The notes below the pieces were generated by a model. It ran no database searches. It saw only the letters and a program-made list of their open reading frames with translations, and had not been told where the DNA came from. A program made the translations under genes and the position numbers. Below, piece by piece: positions 50,125-60,137 of a stretch of 64,000 nt of DNA (position 1 is the first letter of the stretch; every line of letters begins with the position of its first letter). The stretch comes from Pseudomonas sp. UBA4194 (GTDB lineage Bacteria; Pseudomonadota; Gammaproteobacteria; Pseudomonadales; Pseudomonadaceae). Location of the stretch: NCBI RefSeq assembly GCF_002379585.1, contig NZ_DFUE01000052.1, positions 14,340 to 78,339 of the forward strand, read 5' to 3'.

Positions 50125-51657
50125 TTACCGGGCCGAAGCGAGTTGAGTGAAGGCGGTGCCGAACCACTGCTGCACACCGGTCATGGTGGCGGCGGAGGTG
50201 TCGAGGAAGGGCTGCGGGTAGACGCCAAGCAGAATCAGCAGGCCCGCAAGGCCCAGCACCATGATCAGTTCGCGGTTGTCCATGCCGGCCAGAACGGCGT
50301 CGGACTTGGAAGGGCCGAAATAGGCACGGTGGATCATGATCAGCGAGTACACCGAACCGAACACCAGGCCAGAGGTGGCAATCGCGGTGACCCACGGCGC
50401 CACGGTGAAGCTACCCAGCAGAATCAGGAACTCACCGACGAAGTTACCGGTTCCCGGCAGGCCGAGCGAGGCGGCCGCAAAGAACAGGCTGATGGCCGGC
50501 AGGTAGGCGATACGCGACCACAAGCCACCCATTTCACGCATGTCGCGGGTGTGCAGGCGCTCGTACAGCTGGCCGCTCAAGATGAACAACGCCGCCGCCG
50601 ACAGGCCGTGGGCGAGCATCTGGATCACCGCGCCTTGCAGTGCCTGGGCAGTACCGGAGTAGATGCCGATCAGCACGAAGCCCATGTGCGACACGCTGGA
50701 GAAGGCGATCAGGCGCTTGATGTCGCTCTGCGCAAACGCCAGGAAGGCACCGTAGAAAATACCCACCAGACCCAGGGTCATGGCGATCGGTGCGAACTCC
50801 GCCGAAGCGTTCGGGAACAGCGGCAAGGCAAAACGCAGCAGGCCGTAGGCGGCGGTTTTCAACAGAATACCGGCCAGGTCCACGGAGCCTGCGGTCGGCG
50901 CCTGGGCGTGAGCATCCGGCAGCCAGGAGTGGAAGGGCACCACCGGCAGCTTCACTGCGAAAGCGATGAAGAAGCCCAGCATCAGCAGGTATTCCACGTG
51001 CGCCGGCAGTTGCGCCTTGAGCAGATCGCTGTAGTTGAAGGTCAGCACGCCAGTGTTGCTGTAGTTGAACAGCACCAGGGCCAGGATCGCCACCAACATG
51101 ATCAGGCCGCTGGCCTGGGTGAAGATGAAGAACTTGGTGGCGGCGTAGATCCGGGTCTTCTTGCCGTCCGAGGAACTGTGACCCCAGAGCGCGATGAGGA
51201 AATACATCGGCACCAGCATCATTTCCCAGAAGAAGAAGAACAGAAACAGGTCCAGGGCCAGGAACACGCCGACCACGCCGCCCAGAATCCACATCAGGTT
51301 GAGGTGGAAGAAGCCGACGTGGCGCTGGATCTCTTTCCACGAGCACAGCACCGAGAGGATACCGAGCAAGCCGGTCAGCAGAATCATCAGCAGCGACAGG
51401 CCATCGAGGGCCAGGTGCACGCTGATGCCGAAGCGTTGAATCCAGCTGAACTTGAATTCATAGGCCCAGGCAGGCTCAGCGCCAGGTGCCGGTGCCAGGG
51501 TGTAGTCGCCATGGGCCCACAGCCAGAGGCCGAGTGCGAGTTCCAGGGACATGGTCAGCAACGCGATCCAGCGGGGCAGGGTAGCGCTGCTGCGCTCCGC
51601 TACCCAGCACAGAAGGCCGCCGATGAAGGGGATCAGGATCAGCCAAGGCAAAATCAT
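50125..51657 (-). CDS. nuoM: NADH-quinone oxidoreductase subunit M
   Basis: 510 residues, about 14 membrane segments, antiporter-like. Family motifs include FFFWEMMLVPMYFLIALWG, AVKLPVVPFHSWLPDAHAQAPTAGSVDLAGILLKTAAYGLLRF and the half-closed-channel lysines within it. It sits between nuoN and nuoL in the membrane-arm end of the operon; 39 bases separate it from nuoL. Confidence 0.95.
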   Translation of the reverse strand: MILPWLILIPFIGGLLCWVAERSSATLPRWIALLTMSLELALGLWLWAHGDYTLAPAPGAEPAWAYEFKFSWIQRFGISVHLALDGLSLLMILLTGLLGILSVLCSWKEIQRHVGFFHLNLMWILGGVVGVFLALDLFLFFFFWEMMLVPMYFLIALWGHSSSDGKKTRIYAATKFFIFTQASGLIMLVAILALVLFNYSNTGVLTFNYSDLLKAQLPAHVEYLLMLGFFIAFAVKLPVVPFHSWLPDAHAQAPTAGSVDLAGILLKTAAYGLLRFALPLFPNASAEFAPIAMTLGLVGIFYGAFLAFAQSDIKRLIAFSSVSHMGFVLIGIYSGTAQALQGAVIQMLAHGLSAAALFILSGQLYERLHTRDMREMGGLWSRIAYLPAISLFFAAASLGLPGTGNFVGEFLILLGSFTVAPWVTAIATSGLVFGSVYSLIMIHRAYFGPSKSDAVLAGMDNRELIMVLGLAGLLILLGVYPQPFLDTSAATMTGVQQWFGTAFTQLASAR

Positions 51658-51696
51658 GACGGGCTCAATTCCTTTCGCAAAGTCGCAAGATTCATA

Positions 51697-53550
51697 TCAG
51701 ACCGCAGCCAGTACAACGGCACCGAGCACAAGCACGGCACCAGCGGCAATCGAAGCGGCATACCAGCGCAACTGGCCTGTCTCGGTACGGCTCATGGCGT
51801 TGTTGCCGCCCTTGGCCGTACGCGGAATCAGGCCGATCACCTGGTCAACCGGGTCCTTGCGCAACAGGTGGCTGATCAGCAGGTACGGTTTGACGAACAG
51901 CTTGTCGTAGATCCAGTCGAAGCCCCAGGCGGCGAACCACCAGGCCGACAGCATCCGGCCCATGCCGCTGTTGGCCACGGCCGTGGCGAAGCGACGCTTG
52001 CCGAGGAACAGCATGGCGGCCAGCAGGATACCGGCAAGCGCGATGGCCCCTGAGGCGATTTCCAGGCTGTGCTTGGCTTCGCCACCGGCGTGGCCGACGC
52101 TCTGCGGCAGGACGCCGGCCAGCGGCGGATGAATCCATGCGCCGATGAAGGTCGACAGCACGATCAGCACGCCCAGCGGCAGCCAGTGGGAAATCCCGTG
52201 GCCGGCGTGGGCTTCGGTCTTGGCTTCACCGTGGAAGGTGATGAAGATCAGGCGGAAGGTGTACAGCGAGGTCATGAACGCGCCTACCAGCCCGGCATAC
52301 AGCAAGCCGTTGTGGCCGCTGGCGAAAGCTTCCCAGAGAATCTCGTCCTTGGAGTAGAACCCGGCCGTCAGCAGCGGCAGGGCGGCCAAGGCCGCACCGC
52401 CGACGATGAAGCTAGCATAGGCCAGTGGCAGTTTCTTCCACAGGCCGCCCATCTTGAAGATGTTCTGCTCGTGGTGGCAGGCCACGATCACCGCACCGGA
52501 CGCCAGGAACAGCAGCGCCTTGAAGAAGGCGTGGGTCATCAGGTGGAAGATCGCGCCTTCCCAGGCGCCGACGCCCAGGGCCAGGAACATGTAGCCAATC
52601 TGGCTCATGGTCGAATAGGCCAGGATACGCTTGATGTCGGTCTGCACCAGCGCGGCGAAGCCGGCCAGTACCAGGGTCACGCCGCCGACGATGCCTACCA
52701 GGTGCAGGATGTCCGGCGCCAGGGCGAACAGGCCGTGGGTACGGGCAATCAGGTAGACGCCCGCGGTCACCATGGTGGCGGCGTGGATCAGTGCCGATAC
52801 CGGGGTCGGGCCCGCCATGGCGTCGGCCAGCCAGGTCTGCAGCGGCAGTTGCGCGGACTTACCCACGGCCCCGCCCAGCAGCATCAGGGTCGCCAGCACG
52901 ATCCAGAAGTCACCGACCTTGAAGTGCTCCGGCGCCCGCACCAGCAGCTCCTGAATGTTCAGCGTGCCCAGTTGCTGGAACAGGATGAACAGGCCGATGG
53001 CCATGAACACGTCACCGATGCGGGTCACGATGAAGGCCTTCAGTGCCGCGTTGCCGTTGTTGCGGTTGCTGTAGTAGAAACCGATCAACAGGTACGAGCA
53101 CAGCCCCACGCCTTCCCAACCGAAGTAGATGAACAGCAGGTTGTCGCCCAGCACCAGGAACAGCATGCTGGCGATGAACAGGTTGGTGTAGGCGAAGAAG
53201 CGCGAGTAGCCGTCTTCACCGCGCATGTACCAGGACGCGAACAGGTGGATCAGGAAACCCACGCCCACCACCACGCCGAGCATGGTGATCGACAGGCCAT
53301 CCAGATACAGGGTGAAGTTGGGTTCGAAGCCGTCCACCGACATCCAGCGCCACAGCAGTTGGGTGTACACACCGCCCTCGGGCGGCGAGACGTTGAACTG
53401 CCAGATGACGTAGGCGGCGACGATGGCCGACAGGCCGATGGAGCCTACGCCGATCAGCGCCGAGAGGTTTTCCGAGAAGCGCCCGCGGGAGAACGACAGC
53501 AGCAGGAAGCCGATCAGCGGGAATACGAAGGTCAGAAAGATCAGGTTCAT
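51697..53550 (-). CDS. nuoL: NADH-quinone oxidoreductase subunit L
   Basis: 617 residues, the largest antiporter-like subunit, with about 15 or 16 membrane segments. Signatures are FIYFGWEGVGLCSYLLIGFYYSNRNNGNAALKAFIVTRIGD, GGAVGKSAQLPLQTWLADAMAGPTPVSALIHAATMVTAGVYL and the long C-terminal lateral-helix region (residues from about 520). It ends the distal membrane arm and its start overlaps the nuoK stop. Confidence 0.95.
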   Translation of the reverse strand: MNLIFLTFVFPLIGFLLLSFSRGRFSENLSALIGVGSIGLSAIVAAYVIWQFNVSPPEGGVYTQLLWRWMSVDGFEPNFTLYLDGLSITMLGVVVGVGFLIHLFASWYMRGEDGYSRFFAYTNLFIASMLFLVLGDNLLFIYFGWEGVGLCSYLLIGFYYSNRNNGNAALKAFIVTRIGDVFMAIGLFILFQQLGTLNIQELLVRAPEHFKVGDFWIVLATLMLLGGAVGKSAQLPLQTWLADAMAGPTPVSALIHAATMVTAGVYLIARTHGLFALAPDILHLVGIVGGVTLVLAGFAALVQTDIKRILAYSTMSQIGYMFLALGVGAWEGAIFHLMTHAFFKALLFLASGAVIVACHHEQNIFKMGGLWKKLPLAYASFIVGGAALAALPLLTAGFYSKDEILWEAFASGHNGLLYAGLVGAFMTSLYTFRLIFITFHGEAKTEAHAGHGISHWLPLGVLIVLSTFIGAWIHPPLAGVLPQSVGHAGGEAKHSLEIASGAIALAGILLAAMLFLGKRRFATAVANSGMGRMLSAWWFAAWGFDWIYDKLFVKPYLLISHLLRKDPVDQVIGLIPRTAKGGNNAMSRTETGQLRWYAASIAAGAVLVLGAVVLAAV

Positions 53551-53855
53551 CCGCGCATCTCACTGGCAGCGTCGATATCAAGCGTGTGGAAGCGGCGGTA
53601 CAGCTGCATCAGGATCGCCAGGCCAATGGAGGCCTCGGCGGCTGCCAGGCTGATGACCAGGATGAACATCACCTGGCCGTCTGGCTGACCCCAACGCGCG
53701 CCCGCCACGATGAACGCCAGAGCCGAGGCGTTCATCATGATTTCCAGGCTCATCAACACGAAAAGAATGTTACGGCGGACCATCAGGCCGACCAGACCAA
53801 GGGTGAACAGGATGCCGGCGACTGCCAGGCCATGCTCGAGAGGGATAGCGGGCAT
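53547..53855 (-). CDS. nuoK: NADH-quinone oxidoreductase subunit K
   Basis: 102 residues with three membrane segments. The conserved glutamates used in proton transfer are in LMSLEIMMNASALAFI and in LAAAEASIGLAILMQLYR, and the N-terminal AIPLEHGLAVAGILFTLGLVGL is typical. It belongs to the membrane arm next to NuoJ, and follows nuoJ by 4 bases. Confidence 0.95.
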   Translation of the reverse strand: MPAIPLEHGLAVAGILFTLGLVGLMVRRNILFVLMSLEIMMNASALAFIVAGARWGQPDGQVMFILVISLAAAEASIGLAILMQLYRRFHTLDIDAASEMRG

Positions 53856-53859
53856 CTGT

Positions 53860-54357
53860 TTACTCCTTTTCCGTACGGCCGAGGTGGAACGCCGTCACGG
53901 CTGCGGCGAGCAGCAGCATCGACGCCAGTTCAACCACCAGCAGGTAGGGCCCGAACAGGCTGATACCCACGGCCTTGGCATCGACCGTGGTCTGGCCGAT
54001 ACCGGCGGCGCTGGGGTTGGCGAACAGCACGTACATCAATTCCAGCAGCAGCAAGGCGCCGAGGAAGACGGGACCGGCCCAGATGCCGGGCTTGAGCCAC
54101 ACACGCTCTTGTTGCACCGATGCTGGCCCAAGGTTGAGCATCATCACCACGAACACGAACAGCACCATGATGGCGCCAGCGTAGGCAATCACTTCCAGAA
54201 CACCGGCGAACGGTGCACCCAGCGCGAAGAAGGTCATGGCCACGGCGATCAGGGAAATGATCAGGTAGAGCAGGGCGTGCACAGGGTTGGTATTGGTGAT
54301 CACCCTGAGGGTGGACACCACCGCGATACCCGACGCGAAATAGAAAGCGAATTCCAT
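53860..54357 (-). CDS. nuoJ: NADH-quinone oxidoreductase subunit J
   Basis: 165 residues with about five membrane segments. The conserved core is ALLYLIISLIAVAMTFFALGAPFAGVLEVIAYAGAIMVLFVFVVMMLNL, which includes the pi-bulge helix of the family. It is in the correct order after nuoI. Confidence 0.95.
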   Translation of the reverse strand: MEFAFYFASGIAVVSTLRVITNTNPVHALLYLIISLIAVAMTFFALGAPFAGVLEVIAYAGAIMVLFVFVVMMLNLGPASVQQERVWLKPGIWAGPVFLGALLLLELMYVLFANPSAAGIGQTTVDAKAVGISLFGPYLLVVELASMLLLAAAVTAFHLGRTEKE

Positions 54358-54366
54358 CTTTCTTCC

Positions 54367-54915
54367 TTAAGGGAGCAAGCTCTTCACGTTGATCGGCTGG
54401 GCTTCGTTCTGCGCGGCGCCTTTCGGCTTGCCGGCCACGGCCATGCCCGCAACACGATAGAAGTTGTAGTCAGGGTTCTTGCCGGGGCCGGAGATCAGCA
54501 GATCTTCCTTCTCGTACACCAGGTCCTGACGCTTGAACTCGGCCATTTCGAAATCCGGCGTGAGCTGGATCGCGGTGGTTGGGCAGGCTTCCTCGCACAG
54601 GCCGCAAAAGATGCAGCGCGAGAAGTTGATGCGGAAAAAGTCCGGGTACCAGCGACCGTCTTCGGTCTCGGCCTTCTGCAGCGAGATGCAGCCCACCGGG
54701 CAGGCCACCGCGCAGAGGTTGCAGGCCACGCAGCGTTCTTCGCCGTCGGGGTCGCGGGTCAGCACGATGCGGCCGCGGTAGCGCGGCGGCAGGTACACGG
54801 CTTCTTCGGGGTATTGCAGGGTGTCACGTTTGCGGAAACCGTGACCGAATACCATGATCAGGCTACGCAGTTGCGTGCCCGTGCCTTTTACGACGTCACC
54901 AATATATTTGAACAT
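54367..54915 (-). CDS. nuoI: NADH-quinone oxidoreductase subunit I
   Basis: 182 residues with two [4Fe-4S] motifs, CVACNLCAVACPVGC and CIFCGLCEEACPTTAI (clusters N6a and N6b), in a conserved peripheral-arm ferredoxin fold. It carries electrons from NuoG toward NuoB. It follows nuoH by 11 bases. Confidence 0.96.
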   Translation of the reverse strand: MFKYIGDVVKGTGTQLRSLIMVFGHGFRKRDTLQYPEEAVYLPPRYRGRIVLTRDPDGEERCVACNLCAVACPVGCISLQKAETEDGRWYPDFFRINFSRCIFCGLCEEACPTTAIQLTPDFEMAEFKRQDLVYEKEDLLISGPGKNPDYNFYRVAGMAVAGKPKGAAQNEAQPINVKSLLP

Positions 54916-54926
54916 GGGTCAATTCC

Positions 54927-55934
54927 TCACTGAACCGTGCCGGCGGGCGTGTTCAACAACACGATCGCGGCGGTCACCAGCATGTTGATCAGGGTCAGTG
55001 GCAGGCAGAACTTCCAGCTGAAATCCATCACCTGGTCATACCGAGGGCGCGGGATGGAAGCGCGTAGCAGGATGAACAGCATGATGAAGAACGCGGTTTT
55101 CAGAGCGAACCAGATGAACGACAGTTGCGGCAGGATGCCGAACGGTCCGTGCCAGCCGCCGAAGAACAGCGTCACCAGCAAGGCCGAGATCAGGATGATG
55201 CCGATGTATTCACCGACGAAGAACATGCCCCATTTCATGCCGGCGTATTCGATGTGGTAGCCGTCGGCCAGTTCCTGTTCCGCTTCCGGTTGGTCGAAGG
55301 GGTGACGGTGAGTCACGGCCACGCCAGCCACGAAGAAGGTGCAGAAGCCGAAGAACTGCGGAATGATGAACCACAGGTTCTGCGCCTGGTACTCGACGAT
55401 GTCGCGCATGTTGAACGAGCCGGCCTGAATCACGATGCCCATCAGCGACAGGCCCATGAACACTTCGTACGACACGGTCTGCGCCGAGGCCCGCAAGCTG
55501 CCCAGCAGGGCGTACTTGTTGTTGCTCGACCAGCCAGCGAACAGAACGGCGTACACCGAAAGGCCCGCCATGGCGAAGAAGAACAGCAGGCCGATGTTCA
55601 GGTCCGCAACACCCCAGCTCGGGGTGATCGGGATGATCGCGAAGGCGATCAGCAAGGCGCTCATCGCCACCACCGGCGCCAGGGTGAAGATCATCCTGTC
55701 GACGAAAGGCGGGTTCCAGTCTTCCTTGAAGAACATCTTGAGCATGTCGGCGGCAATCTGGAACATGCCGAACGGACCGACCCGGTTCGGGCCGTAACGG
55801 TCCTGCCACCAACCCAGCAGACGTCGTTCGACGAAGCTGAGCAATGCACCGCAGACCACGACCGCGAGCATGATGACCAGAGCCTTGACCACACCAATGA
55901 TGATGTCGATCACTTCAGGGGTGAACCAGGTCAT
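54927..55934 (-). CDS. nuoH: NADH-quinone oxidoreductase subunit H
   Basis: 335 residues with about eight membrane segments, the heel subunit forming the quinone chamber. Conserved RRLLGWWQDRYGPNRVGPFGMFQIAADMLKMFFKEDW and the acidic loop EAEQELADGYHIEYAGMKWGMFFVGEY are present. Its start overlaps the nuoG stop (ATGA). Confidence 0.96.
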   Translation of the reverse strand: MTWFTPEVIDIIIGVVKALVIMLAVVVCGALLSFVERRLLGWWQDRYGPNRVGPFGMFQIAADMLKMFFKEDWNPPFVDRMIFTLAPVVAMSALLIAFAIIPITPSWGVADLNIGLLFFFAMAGLSVYAVLFAGWSSNNKYALLGSLRASAQTVSYEVFMGLSLMGIVIQAGSFNMRDIVEYQAQNLWFIIPQFFGFCTFFVAGVAVTHRHPFDQPEAEQELADGYHIEYAGMKWGMFFVGEYIGIILISALLVTLFFGGWHGPFGILPQLSFIWFALKTAFFIMLFILLRASIPRPRYDQVMDFSWKFCLPLTLINMLVTAAIVLLNTPAGTVQ

Positions 55935-58648
55935 TGTGCTGCCTCCTGCAGGCCTTCTACGGATGCGCCGGCGAACGCCGGAGGAATCCCGGCCAGGCCG
56001 GAGGGCAGGCCTACCAGGCCAGCACCCAGTTCCTCGGTGACGCGCAACGGCAGACGCAGCGCCTGACCGGCGACGGTGAGGCTCAGCAGCGCCCCGTCGT
56101 TGACGCCCAGGCGGTCCGCCTCGGACTTGGCCAACGCCACGTAGGCGGCAGGAATGCGCTCTTGCACCGGTGCGGCGCGGGAAGAGTTCTCTTCGCTGCC
56201 GAACAGATGATAGAGCGGCACTGCCTGCCAGGTGCCGCGAGCGGGCGAGAAGGCCGCCGGCACGTTGGCGAACCAGCCCAGGCTGTCGCCCTGGGTTTCG
56301 ATCAGGCGAGTGCCGGGGTCACCGGCACGCAGGTGACCACCCACTTCGTCCTGGAACTTGTTCCAGGCCTGCGGCGAGTTCCAGCCCGGCGACCAGGCGA
56401 ACGGCACCTGCTGACGGGGTTCGACCGAGCCCGAGTAGCCTTCCATGGAGAACGAGAAGGCGGTGTCGGTATCCTGCGAAGTGCGCGGTTCGTGAACGCT
56501 GATGTTGGCGCGCATGGCGGTGCGACCGCTGTACCGCAGCGGTTCGCGAGCCAGCTTCAGGCCTTTGATGCGGAACGAAGCCGACGGCGCCGCATCGACG
56601 ATACGCGCCAGTTGCGGGGCGCTGTTGGCGACCGCGGCGGTAACGTGATCCAGCTGGGTCCAGTCCACCGGCTTGTTGAGCAGGGTGCTGCGCAGGGCAT
56701 GCAACCAGCGCCAGCCTTCATGAATCAGGATGCTGGCATCCAGATAGACCGGGTCGAAAACCTGGAAGAAGCGCTGGGCGCGGCCTTCCTGGCTGACCAG
56801 GGTGCCATCGCCTTCGGCGAAGCTCGCCGCGGGCAGCACCAGGTGAGCGCGCTCCAGGGTGCGGGTGTGCTGGTGGTCGGCAACGATGATCACCTTGGCA
56901 GCAGCCAGCGCCGCATCGACCTTGGCCGCATCGACGCGGGTGTACAGGTCGTTTTCCAGCACCACCAACGCATCGGCATGGCCGTCGATGATGGCTTGCA
57001 GGGCGTCATCCACCGAATCGCCACCGAGCATGGCCAGGCCGAGGCTGTTGGCTTCCGGCACGATCAGGCTCAGCGAGCCGGCCTTGTCACGGGCCTTGAG
57101 GGCCTTGGCGATGTTGGCGGCGGCTTCGATGAGGGCGTTGGAGCCCAACGAGGTACCGCTGACGATCAAGGGGCGTTGCGCGGCGACCAGAGCGTCGGCG
57201 ATACGCTGAGCCAGTTCCACGGCCTCGGCATCCAGGCCTGCCACCGCCGGAGCGGTGGGGTCGATAGCGTGGGCAACGGCGAAGCCGATGCGGGCCAGGT
57301 CTTCAGGTGCGGCATGCACGCATTCTTCGGCGACGTCGTCCAGCTTGGTGTCGGTCAGGCTGGCGATGAACAACGGGTTCAGCTCGTGCTGGCCGATGTT
57401 CTTCACCGCGGCGTCGAGCCATGGCTGCACGCGCATCGCTTCGGCCATGGCCTCGGCCTTGCCCTTGACCGATTGGCGCAGCGCCAGGGCCATGCGCGCG
57501 GCGGTTTGGGTGAGGTCTTCACCGAGCACGAACACAGCGTCGTGGTCTTCCACTTCGCGCAGGCTCGGGATCGGCAGGGGGCTGTCCTTCAGGACTTGCA
57601 GGACCAGGCGAATGCGGGTGAGCTCACCGGCTTCGATACCGCTGTAGAAATGCTTGGCGCCGACCAGTTCGAGCAACGCGTAGTTACTCTCCAGGCTGGC
57701 GCGAGGCGAACCGATACCGACGATGTTACGGCCGCGCAGCAGGTCGGCAGCCTTGTCCAGAGCGTCGTCCAGGCTCAGCTTGCGGTTGCCCTCGGCGAGC
57801 AGCGGCTGGCGCGGACGATCCTTGCGGTTGACGTAGCCGTAGCCGAAACGGCCGCGATCGCACAGGAAGTAATGGTTGACCGAGCCGTTGTAGCGGTTCT
57901 CGATCCGACGCAGTTCGCCGTAGCGCTCGCCGGGGCTGATGTTGCAACCGCTGGAGCAGCCGTGGCAGATGCTCGGGGCGAACTGCATGTCCCACTTGCG
58001 GTTGTAACGCTCGGAGTGAGTCTTGTCGGTGAACACACCGGTAGGGCAGACCTCGGTGAGGTTGCCGGAGAACTCGCTTTCCAGGGTGCCGTCTTCGACG
58101 CGTCCGAAATAGACGTTGTCGTGGGCGCCGTAGACGCCCAGATCGGTACCGCCAGCGTAGTCCTTATAGAAGCGCACGCAGCGATAGCAGGCGATGCAGC
58201 GGTTCATCTCGTGAGCGATGAAAGGCCCCAGTTCCTGGTTCTGGTGAGTGCGTTTGGTGAAGCGATAACGGCGCTCGTTGTGGCCTGTCATCACGGTCAT
58301 GTCTTGCAGATGGCAGTGACCGCCTTCCTCGCACACCGGGCAGTCGTGCGGGTGGTTGGTCATCAGCCATTCGACCACGCTGGCGCGAAACGCCTTGGAT
58401 TCGTCGTCGTCGATGGAGATCCAGGTGTTGTCGGTGGCGGGGGTCATGCAGGACATGACGATGCGACCCCGGGTGTCGTTCTCGTCAGTGTATTGCTTGA
58501 CCGCGCACTGGCGGCAGGCGCCGACGCTGCCCAGCGCCGGGTGCCAGCAGAAATACGGGATGTCGAGGCCCAGGGACAGACAGGCCTGTAACAGGTTGTC
58601 TGCGCCATCGACCTCGAGCGCTTTGCCGTCTACGTGGATAGTGGCCAT
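55931..58648 (-). CDS. nuoG: NADH-quinone oxidoreductase subunit G
   Basis: 905 residues. N-terminal cluster motifs are CWHPALGSVGACRQC with the later CMTPATD (N1b [2Fe-2S]), HPHDCPVCEEGGHCHLQD (N5) and RCIACYRCVRF (N4), then CHGCSSGCNISPG with an additional cysteine (N7). A long molybdopterin-oxidoreductase-like domain follows. It is preceded by a 130-base gap containing two hairpins, unlike the tight spacing elsewhere in the operon. On the opposite strand a long open frame exists, but it is a shadow. Confidence 0.95.
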   Translation of the reverse strand: MATIHVDGKALEVDGADNLLQACLSLGLDIPYFCWHPALGSVGACRQCAVKQYTDENDTRGRIVMSCMTPATDNTWISIDDDESKAFRASVVEWLMTNHPHDCPVCEEGGHCHLQDMTVMTGHNERRYRFTKRTHQNQELGPFIAHEMNRCIACYRCVRFYKDYAGGTDLGVYGAHDNVYFGRVEDGTLESEFSGNLTEVCPTGVFTDKTHSERYNRKWDMQFAPSICHGCSSGCNISPGERYGELRRIENRYNGSVNHYFLCDRGRFGYGYVNRKDRPRQPLLAEGNRKLSLDDALDKAADLLRGRNIVGIGSPRASLESNYALLELVGAKHFYSGIEAGELTRIRLVLQVLKDSPLPIPSLREVEDHDAVFVLGEDLTQTAARMALALRQSVKGKAEAMAEAMRVQPWLDAAVKNIGQHELNPLFIASLTDTKLDDVAEECVHAAPEDLARIGFAVAHAIDPTAPAVAGLDAEAVELAQRIADALVAAQRPLIVSGTSLGSNALIEAAANIAKALKARDKAGSLSLIVPEANSLGLAMLGGDSVDDALQAIIDGHADALVVLENDLYTRVDAAKVDAALAAAKVIIVADHQHTRTLERAHLVLPAASFAEGDGTLVSQEGRAQRFFQVFDPVYLDASILIHEGWRWLHALRSTLLNKPVDWTQLDHVTAAVANSAPQLARIVDAAPSASFRIKGLKLAREPLRYSGRTAMRANISVHEPRTSQDTDTAFSFSMEGYSGSVEPRQQVPFAWSPGWNSPQAWNKFQDEVGGHLRAGDPGTRLIETQGDSLGWFANVPAAFSPARGTWQAVPLYHLFGSEENSSRAAPVQERIPAAYVALAKSEADRLGVNDGALLSLTVAGQALRLPLRVTEELGAGLVGLPSGLAGIPPAFAGASVEGLQEAAQ

Positions 58649-58746
58649 GGTTCAAGTTCTTCGTTGGCCCGTTGTCAGCGGGCGTGGCTAATGGAAATCT
58701 TGTTATTCACCCGGCGCAGCACAGGTAGGCGCGTCAACGGGTGATA

Positions 58747-58766
58747 CCGGTGGCACGGGCCACCGG
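58747..58766 (-). repeat. Stem-loop between nuoF and nuoG
   Basis: CCGGTGGC-N4-GCCACCGG is a perfect 8-base stem, 13 bases after the nuoF stop in transcription direction. A second, shorter hairpin (GCCCG/CGGGC, 58667-58683) lies near the nuoG start. There is no U-run, so they may mark an mRNA processing or stability element inside the operon. Confidence 0.55.
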
Positions 58767-58778
58767 GCTTGCAGTCTT

Positions 58779-60137
58779 TTATGCGCCGGCCAGGGTAGGG
58801 GTGGCTACCTGGGTCAGGCTGCCAGGCGTGGCGGGCTTGATGCCTGCCTCGAACTCCGGCCGGAAATATTTGATCGCGCTGCCCAAAGGCTCCACGGCAC
58901 CCGGCGCGTGTGCACAGAACGTCTTGCCCGGGCCAAGGAAGCCGACCAGCCCCAGCAGGGTTTCGATGTCCCCAGGTTGGCCGTTGCCGGTCTCGATGGC
59001 GCGCAGCAGCTTGACGCTCCAAGGCAGGCCGTCGCGACACGGTGTGCAGAAGCCACAGGACTCGCGGGCGAAGAATTCTTCCATGTTGCGCAGCAAGGAC
59101 ACCATGTTCACGCTGTCGTCCACCGCCATGGCCAGGCCGGTACCCATACGGGTGCCCACCTTGCCGATGCCGCCGGCATACATCTGTGCGTCGAGGTGTT
59201 CAGGCAGGAGGAAGCCGGTGCCTGCGCCGCCGGGCTGCCAGCACTTGAGCTTGAAGCCATCGCGCATGCCGCCGGCGTAGTCTTCGAACAGCTCACGGGC
59301 GGTGATGCCGAACGGCAATTCCCACAGGCCGGGGTTCTTGACCTTGCCGGAAAAGCCCATCAGCTTGGTGCCATGGTCCTCGCTGCCTTCTTTGGCCAGC
59401 GACTTGTACCAGTCGATGCCATTGCCGACGATGGCAGGCACGTTGCACAGGGTTTCGACGTTGTTCACGCAGGTGGGCTTGCCCCACACGCCGACGGCGG
59501 CAGGGAAGGGCGGCTTGGAGCGCGGGTTGGCGCGGCGGCCTTCCAGGGAATTGATCAGCGCGGTCTCTTCACCGCAGATGTAGCGGCCGGCACCGGTGTG
59601 CACGAACAGCTCGAAGTCGAAACCCGAACCCAGGATGTTCTTGCCCAGCAGGCCGGCGGCCTTGGCCTCCTGGACCGCGCGGTTGAGGTGCTTGGCGGCA
59701 GTGGTGTACTCGCCGCGCAGGAAGATATAGCCGCGATAGGCTTTCAGGGCGCGGGCGGAAATCAGCATGCCCTCGATCAGCAGATGGGGCTGTTGCTCCA
59801 TCAGCATGCGGTCTTTCCAGGTGTTGGGTTCCATCTCATCCGCATTGCACAGCAGGTAACGGATGTTCATGGATTCGTCTTTGGGCATCAGGCCCCACTT
59901 CACCCCGGTAGGGAAGCCCGCGCCGCCGCGGCCCTTGAGGCCGGAATCCTTGACGGTCTGGACGATGTCGTCCTGGGACATGTCGGCAAACGCCTTGCGC
60001 GCCGCGGCGTAGCCGTCTTTGGCCTGGTACTCGTCCAGCCAGATCGGCTCGCCGTCGTCGCGCAGGCGCCAGGTCAGCGGGTGGGTTTCAGCGGCGCGGG
60101 CGATGGTGTTGGCCGGCCCGAATGAGGTGAGCTTCAT
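58779..60137 (-). CDS. nuoF: NADH-quinone oxidoreductase subunit F
   Basis: 452 residues with the FMN/NADH-binding GRGGAGFPTGVKWGLMP at about residue 69, CNADEMEPNTWKDRMLME, YICGEETALINSLEG, and the N3 [4Fe-4S] ligands ESCGFCTPCRDG plus the later TFCAHAPGAVEP. It oxidises NADH and passes electrons on. The nuoE stop overlaps its start by 4 bases. Confidence 0.96.
   Translation of the reverse strand: MKLTSFGPANTIARAAETHPLTWRLRDDGEPIWLDEYQAKDGYAAARKAFADMSQDDIVQTVKDSGLKGRGGAGFPTGVKWGLMPKDESMNIRYLLCNADEMEPNTWKDRMLMEQQPHLLIEGMLISARALKAYRGYIFLRGEYTTAAKHLNRAVQEAKAAGLLGKNILGSGFDFELFVHTGAGRYICGEETALINSLEGRRANPRSKPPFPAAVGVWGKPTCVNNVETLCNVPAIVGNGIDWYKSLAKEGSEDHGTKLMGFSGKVKNPGLWELPFGITARELFEDYAGGMRDGFKLKCWQPGGAGTGFLLPEHLDAQMYAGGIGKVGTRMGTGLAMAVDDSVNMVSLLRNMEEFFARESCGFCTPCRDGLPWSVKLLRAIETGNGQPGDIETLLGLVGFLGPGKTFCAHAPGAVEPLGSAIKYFRPEFEAGIKPATPGSLTQVATPTLAGA

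Noticed and set aside
55934..58591. Open frame of 885 codons on the plus strand opposite nuoG
   Set aside because: It mirrors nuoG, whose cluster motifs and operon position are certain. High GC in third positions removes stop codons from this antisense frame; the product is low-complexity and matches nothing.
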